A stretch of DNA of 64,000 bases from Hyunsoonleella flava (GTDB lineage Bacteria > Bacteroidota > Bacteroidia > Flavobacteriales > Flavobacteriaceae). Below the pieces are notes generated by a model, which did not search any database, was not told the origin of the DNA, and saw only the letters and a program-made list of their open reading frames with translations. How positions within the stretch are numbered: position 1 is the first letter of the stretch; each line of letters opens with the position of its first letter. Shown here in pieces: positions 60,288 through 64,000 of this stretch. Made by a program: the position numbers and the translations under genes. Location of the stretch: positions 1 to 64,000 of the forward strand of contig NZ_SIRT01000006.1 in NCBI RefSeq assembly GCF_004310325.1, in the 5' to 3' direction.

Positions 60288-61873
60288 AAACGCTAAATAA
60301 GCAAAAAATAGCTCTGGTAATTGGTTTAAATTTAACCATAGCAGTTGCTTATTATTTAGACAATTTGAACGCAAACTATAGCGAGTTGTCTTCTGATATT
60401 CAAAATATTATTCCGGTAGCCCAAAAGTTTGATAATCCAGAGCTTTTTAAAAATGACTTGTATGTAAACGATATTAATAATGTGAAGTACTACACTCCGT
60501 TTTATGTTCAAACACTTAGGTTTATTGCAAAATTCACAAACAATAACTATGTACAAGCTATAAACGTTTTAGGTTTTATTTGTCATTTGCTTTTTGGCAT
60601 TCTTTGGTTTTTTTTATTGTATAAATTTGTTAACAATTATTGGGCGGCTCTTCTGGTATCTGTTATGATTAGAGGAGTTGTGTGGTTGCCAGGACTAGAA
60701 ATTTGGGGTATTTCAGATTTGTGGACTATCATGCCCAGAACTGTCTACATTACATTACTACCCATACCTTATTTATTAATTTCAAAAAAGTTTCAGAATT
60801 TAGTTTTGGCAAGTTTTGCCATTGGATTAATCTTTAATTTTCATCCTATTACAGGTCTTGGAGGCGTTTTAGCTTTTATATTGTTTGTAGGGCTTTTATT
60901 AAAATATTATTCAGATTATAGAGGCGTCTTCTCATTTTCAAAATTACTGCTTTTAATTACAGCACTATGTTTAGGAGTTTTGCCATTTGTTCTTACCTAT
61001 TTTGGAAAAACATCAGCTGAAGTAACCTATGATTTGAATGCTTTTAATGAAGCATTTATTATTAGAATCCCAGAGTATTTCAGGAATCCTATTTTGTTCT
61101 TAAAGCAATGGCTTAGTTTTAAAAGCTTATTTTTCATTGTACCATTAATATGCTTTTTGATTATTGCAGTCAAGACAAAATCAGATATTAGAAAGCCTAA
61201 AATACTGTTGATGTTGACCATTTTACTCGTTGTAATTCCTAGTTTAAGTATTCCCGTAGAGCGAGCTATCAATAGCACGTTTGATATGAATTTAAGAATG
61301 TCTTTTCAATTAATACGCATGCAAAAAGTTGCTATTATTCCTGGTTTTTTTGCTTTAGCGTATGTGTTAGACTATCTATTTTCTAAAGCAGTACCTCAAA
61401 AAGTGTTACCCGTAGTTTTTGCATTATATATGTGCTTATTAGTATTTAGTGAAAGTGATGCATTTACATCAATACCTTTTTTTGGTGATGACATTTCAAA
61501 ATCAATTTTACCTCATAACCTAAGTGCATTTACTACAGAGAAAGATAAGGAATTAGCAATAGATAAAATGGCAAAATTTATTGCTGAAAACACTAATATT
61601 GATGACGTTATCTGTGGTAGCTACATATTAAGAGGTGCCACCAAAAGATCTATAATTTTTGATGGAAAAGGAACTTCAATGCTTATTGAAGGTAACCCAA
61701 AACGTTTTATGGAGTGGCAAGAACGTCTGCAAAAAATCAATAATTTTAAAACCATGGATGAGGTCATAAATTATCTCAAATTATTTGGGACAGATTATTA
61801 TGTAACACCCAATAAGATTGAACAATGTGAACTAATCCATACGGAAGGAAAATTAAAACTATATAAGCTCTAG
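60284..61873 (+). CDS. Large membrane protein, GT-C-like, unknown function
   Basis: 529 residues with about ten membrane segments and a soluble C-terminal part of about 120 residues (AIDKMAKFIAENTNIDDVICGSYILRG). Residues 30-70 form a first periplasmic loop with acidic residues (SSDIQNIIPVAQKFDNPELFKNDLY), as in GT-C and DUF6798-like proteins. It directly follows a polyprenyl-phosphate transferase-like gene, so a lipid-linked sugar transferase role is plausible but unproven. Confidence 0.65.
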   Translation: MKTLNKQKIALVIGLNLTIAVAYYLDNLNANYSELSSDIQNIIPVAQKFDNPELFKNDLYVNDINNVKYYTPFYVQTLRFIAKFTNNNYVQAINVLGFICHLLFGILWFFLLYKFVNNYWAALLVSVMIRGVVWLPGLEIWGISDLWTIMPRTVYITLLPIPYLLISKKFQNLVLASFAIGLIFNFHPITGLGGVLAFILFVGLLLKYYSDYRGVFSFSKLLLLITALCLGVLPFVLTYFGKTSAEVTYDLNAFNEAFIIRIPEYFRNPILFLKQWLSFKSLFFIVPLICFLIIAVKTKSDIRKPKILLMLTILLVVIPSLSIPVERAINSTFDMNLRMSFQLIRMQKVAIIPGFFALAYVLDYLFSKAVPQKVLPVVFALYMCLLVFSESDAFTSIPFFGDDISKSILPHNLSAFTTEKDKELAIDKMAKFIAENTNIDDVICGSYILRGATKRSIIFDGKGTSMLIEGNPKRFMEWQERLQKINNFKTMDEVINYLKLFGTDYYVTPNKIEQCELIHTEGKLKLYKL

Positions 61874-61879
61874 TTTCAA

Positions 61880-62890
61880 TTGAAGAACATTCTTTACATA
61901 GGCAATCAGCTATCAAACAAAAATAAAACAGCTACAACCATAGATACGTTGAGTGTTTTATTGCGTTCTGAGGGTTTTAATGTTACAATAGCTTCAAGTA
62001 AAAAGAATAAGTTTTTGCGATTGTTGGATATGCTATATCATATCATCAATTATAGAAAATCTATCGATTATGTACTGATTGATACCTATAGTACTTATAA
62101 TTTCTACTACGCCTATTTATGCAGTAGATTGTGCAAGTATTTTAAGTTGAAATATGTTCCTATTCTTCACGGTGGTAACTTGCCAAATCGATTAAAGAGA
62201 TCTCCAAAGTTTTCATCACAAATTTTTAAAAATGCACATGTTAATATTGCGCCCTCAAGGTATTTATTGTCCTTTTTCGAAAAAGCAGGGTATAAGAATA
62301 TTAGTCATATCCCCAATACAATTGAACTACAAAATTATGGTTTTAAGGAACGCAAATTGAACGACATTCATTTACTATGGGTGCGTTCGTTCTCAAATTT
62401 GTACAACCCTAAATTAGCGGTTAAAATCCTAAAACTACTTAAAGATGATGATATAAACGCTAGTTTATGTATGATAGGGCCTGATAATGATGGAAGCCTT
62501 AAAACAGTAAAGGCATATGCAGACAGTTTGAATCTGGATGTGGAGTTTACCGGAAAATTATCAAAAGAAGAATGGCATAAAAAAGCAGAAAGTTTTAATA
62601 TTTTCATAAATACCTCTAACATTGATAATATGCCCATTAGCATAGTTGAAGCCATGGCTTTAGGTTTGCCAGTAGTATCAACAAATGTAGGTGGATTGCC
62701 CTTTTTGATTAAAGACTATATTGATGGAATTTTAGTAAAACCTGACGATGTTGAGGCATTTATGGCTGCTATTTTAAGATTGAAAAATGATGCCTCTCTA
62801 GTTGAACAAATCACAATTAATGCAAGAGAAAAAGTGGAACAGTTTGATTGGAAGGTTGTAAAAAACCAATGGATTTCTATTCTTTCTTAA
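61880..62890 (+). CDS. Family 4 glycosyltransferase
   Basis: 336 residues from a TTG start (MKNILYIGNQLSNKNKTATTIDTL). LKYVPILHGGNLPNRLKRSP, APSRYLLSFFEKAGY, SHIPNTIELQNYG, and the donor-side IFINTSNIDNMPISIVEAMALGLPVVSTNVGG (about 237-268) with E(x7)E-type layout. It is the last transferase before the initiating enzyme gene; 54 bp and a promoter-like box separate the two. Confidence 0.9.
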   Translation: MKNILYIGNQLSNKNKTATTIDTLSVLLRSEGFNVTIASSKKNKFLRLLDMLYHIINYRKSIDYVLIDTYSTYNFYYAYLCSRLCKYFKLKYVPILHGGNLPNRLKRSPKFSSQIFKNAHVNIAPSRYLLSFFEKAGYKNISHIPNTIELQNYGFKERKLNDIHLLWVRSFSNLYNPKLAVKILKLLKDDDINASLCMIGPDNDGSLKTVKAYADSLNLDVEFTGKLSKEEWHKKAESFNIFINTSNIDNMPISIVEAMALGLPVVSTNVGGLPFLIKDYIDGILVKPDDVEAFMAAILRLKNDASLVEQITINAREKVEQFDWKVVKNQWISILS

Positions 62891-62910
62891 CATTATATAA
62901 AATTACTTGT

Positions 62911-62918
62911 TATATTTG
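62911..62918 (+). promoter_or_regulatory. Candidate -7 box upstream of the WcaJ-like gene
   Basis: TATATTTG fits TAnnTTTG; the start point would be near 62925, and a small AGGCT/AGCCT hairpin (62921-62934) lies at the start of the message. It suggests that the initiating transferase has its own promoter within the locus. Confidence 0.45.
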
Positions 62919-62944
62919 GAAGGCTATTAAGCCTCTCCCGTCCA

Positions 62945-64000
62945 ATGCCTAAGAATAGTATACATTTTAATATTTCAGAACGTAAAATCTTATTGCGGAT
63001 TTTTGATGTTGTTGTGGTACTGTCATTACTATATCTTGTAGGTAATTTTTTTGAGTTTGATTACTTTTCAGTCACTAAAGAAAATTGGACATGGATACTC
63101 GTTTTGGTATTATATATTGCAGTCTTTGGTTCTATTTTCGAATTGTACGATTTGCAGAATTCCAGTAAGTTTGAAAAAGTTTGGGTAAATGTATTGCTTA
63201 CCACATCTACTACAGTATTATTCTATTTGTTAACCCCTTTTTTAACGCCAGTATTACCAGAAAACAGATTACAAATACTGTATTTTTTTGTTTCTATCCT
63301 GGGGGCATTGCTTATTTGGCGCTTTGCTTACATAAACTTTGTTACTTCCCCTAGGTTTTATAAAAAGGCCTTATTGGTAGGCGAAACCTCAAATATTACC
63401 ACAATTTTAAAAACGTTTAATGATGCCGATCCTAATTATAAAATAGTGGGCTTCATTAATTGTGAGATCAATAAAAGTGAAAAAGTGAAGTTTAAAGGGT
63501 TACGAGAATATCACCCAAAGCAAATTTACCAAATCATAAAAGATGAGAATATTTCCGAAGTTGTAGTGGCGAGTTACAATTCAGAAAATATTACTCCTGA
63601 TATTTACACAGATTTAATTACACTTCTTGAAGGTGGATTGCCAATTAAGGAATACACTCAAGTTTATGAGGAATTAACGCAACGGGTTCCAGTGCAGTTT
63701 GTTGGAAAGGATTTTTATAAGTATTTCCCTTTTAGTCGCAGTAATCAAAATAAGATGTATTTATTTTTTCATCGCTTTTTTGATATTTTGATTTCTACTC
63801 TTGGAATAATTCTGGGTTTATTATTTGTACCAATTGTACTTTTAGGAAACTTAATTGCCAATAGAGGGCCGTTACTTTATACGCAAGAGCGCATAGGAAA
63901 AAATGGAAATCTTTTTAGTATTATTAAGTATAGAACCATGGTTAAAGATGCAGAAAAGGATGGTGCTGTTTGGGCCAAGAAAAACGATGTTAGGATTACA
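62945..64000 (+). CDS. Undecaprenyl-phosphate sugar phosphotransferase, WcaJ-like (3' partial)
   Basis: 352 codons are visible and the frame is open to the window end. The first 110 residues have four membrane helices; a Rossmann-like region follows (KKALLVGETSNITTILKTF, about 140-158). From about 275 the bacterial sugar transferase domain starts with FFHRFFDILISTLGIILG, PLLYTQERIGKNGNLFSIIKYRTM (about 313-336) and KDAEKDGAVWA. This is the start of the WcaJ/WbaP-type catalytic domain, which loads the first sugar-1-phosphate onto undecaprenyl phosphate. About 100 residues are missing at the right edge. It probably initiates the glycan built by this locus. Confidence 0.92.
   Translation, partial: MPKNSIHFNISERKILLRIFDVVVVLSLLYLVGNFFEFDYFSVTKENWTWILVLVLYIAVFGSIFELYDLQNSSKFEKVWVNVLLTTSTTVLFYLLTPFLTPVLPENRLQILYFFVSILGALLIWRFAYINFVTSPRFYKKALLVGETSNITTILKTFNDADPNYKIVGFINCEINKSEKVKFKGLREYHPKQIYQIIKDENISEVVVASYNSENITPDIYTDLITLLEGGLPIKEYTQVYEELTQRVPVQFVGKDFYKYFPFSRSNQNKMYLFFHRFFDILISTLGIILGLLFVPIVLLGNLIANRGPLLYTQERIGKNGNLFSIIKYRTMVKDAEKDGAVWAKKNDVRIT

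Noticed and set aside
24197-64000. Prophage or genomic island boundaries around the glycan locus
   Set aside because: No integrase, tRNA, direct repeats or insertion sequence is visible at the left border, and the right border is outside the window.

Overview
The window looks like chromosomal DNA of a marine-type member of the Flavobacteriaceae (Bacteroidota). The evidence is the AT-rich coding sequence, a type IX secretion system (T9SS) type B sorting domain, a PorP/SprF-type and a PorE-like outer-membrane protein, several TAnnTTTG promoter -7 boxes with few Shine-Dalgarno sequences, a SecA of about 1,118 residues, and a very large surface-glycan locus. I see no rRNA, tRNA, CRISPR array, transposase or prophage. 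All assignments come from reading the sequence; no database search was run.

Positions 1-5363 hold an adhesin secretion cassette. A cell-surface protein that runs off the left edge carries twelve tandem 144-bp repeats and a C-terminal T9SS type B sorting domain. It is followed by a PorP/SprF-family protein and a PorE-like TPR/propeller/OmpA protein. Positions 5477-7682 are a housekeeping run: isopentenyl-diphosphate isomerase, a QueD/PTPS-family enzyme, mannose-6-phosphate isomerase and a small helical protein. Positions 7742-9814 (minus strand) encode a DUF4369 lipoprotein and a DUF819 permease. The roughly 440 bp from 9815 to 10254 has no convincing gene, but it holds a palindrome, a terminator, a cluster of repeated half-sites, a promoter-like box and a candidate short transcript.

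Positions 10255-24093 are mixed cell-maintenance genes: an AlkB-like dioxygenase, a VanX-like dipeptidase, an ECF sigma factor with a probable membrane regulator and a divergent target gene (both promoters visible), an M23 peptidase, SecA, a DUF2795 protein, a PduO-type cobalamin adenosyltransferase, a DUF5723/OmpA outer-membrane protein, a methyltransferase and an ABC-F ATPase. The gene-free stretches at 17664-17971 and 18651-19060 contain a palindromic repeat element and uncertain short reading frames respectively.

Positions 24197-64000, continuing off the right edge, form a surface-polysaccharide locus of almost 40 kb, all on the plus strand except one gene. It starts with Wza and Wzc export/kinase genes and a Wzm-Wzt ABC exporter. 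Then come about seventeen glycosyltransferase-like genes (GT2, GT4, GT10-like, exostosin-like, fucosyltransferase-superfamily-like) mixed with methyltransferases, an acetyltransferase, an MBOAT/SGNH acylation pair, a nonulosonate (sialic-acid-like) synthesis and activation module, an aminotransferase/N-formyltransferase pair for a formamido-sugar, a polymerase/ligase candidate and large membrane proteins. It ends in a WcaJ-type initiating sugar-phosphate transferase cut by the window edge. The genes overlap or nearly touch, so long co-transcribed units are likely. The product is probably a complex acidic, decorated capsule, O-antigen or exopolysaccharide, but the exact glycan cannot be read from sequence alone.
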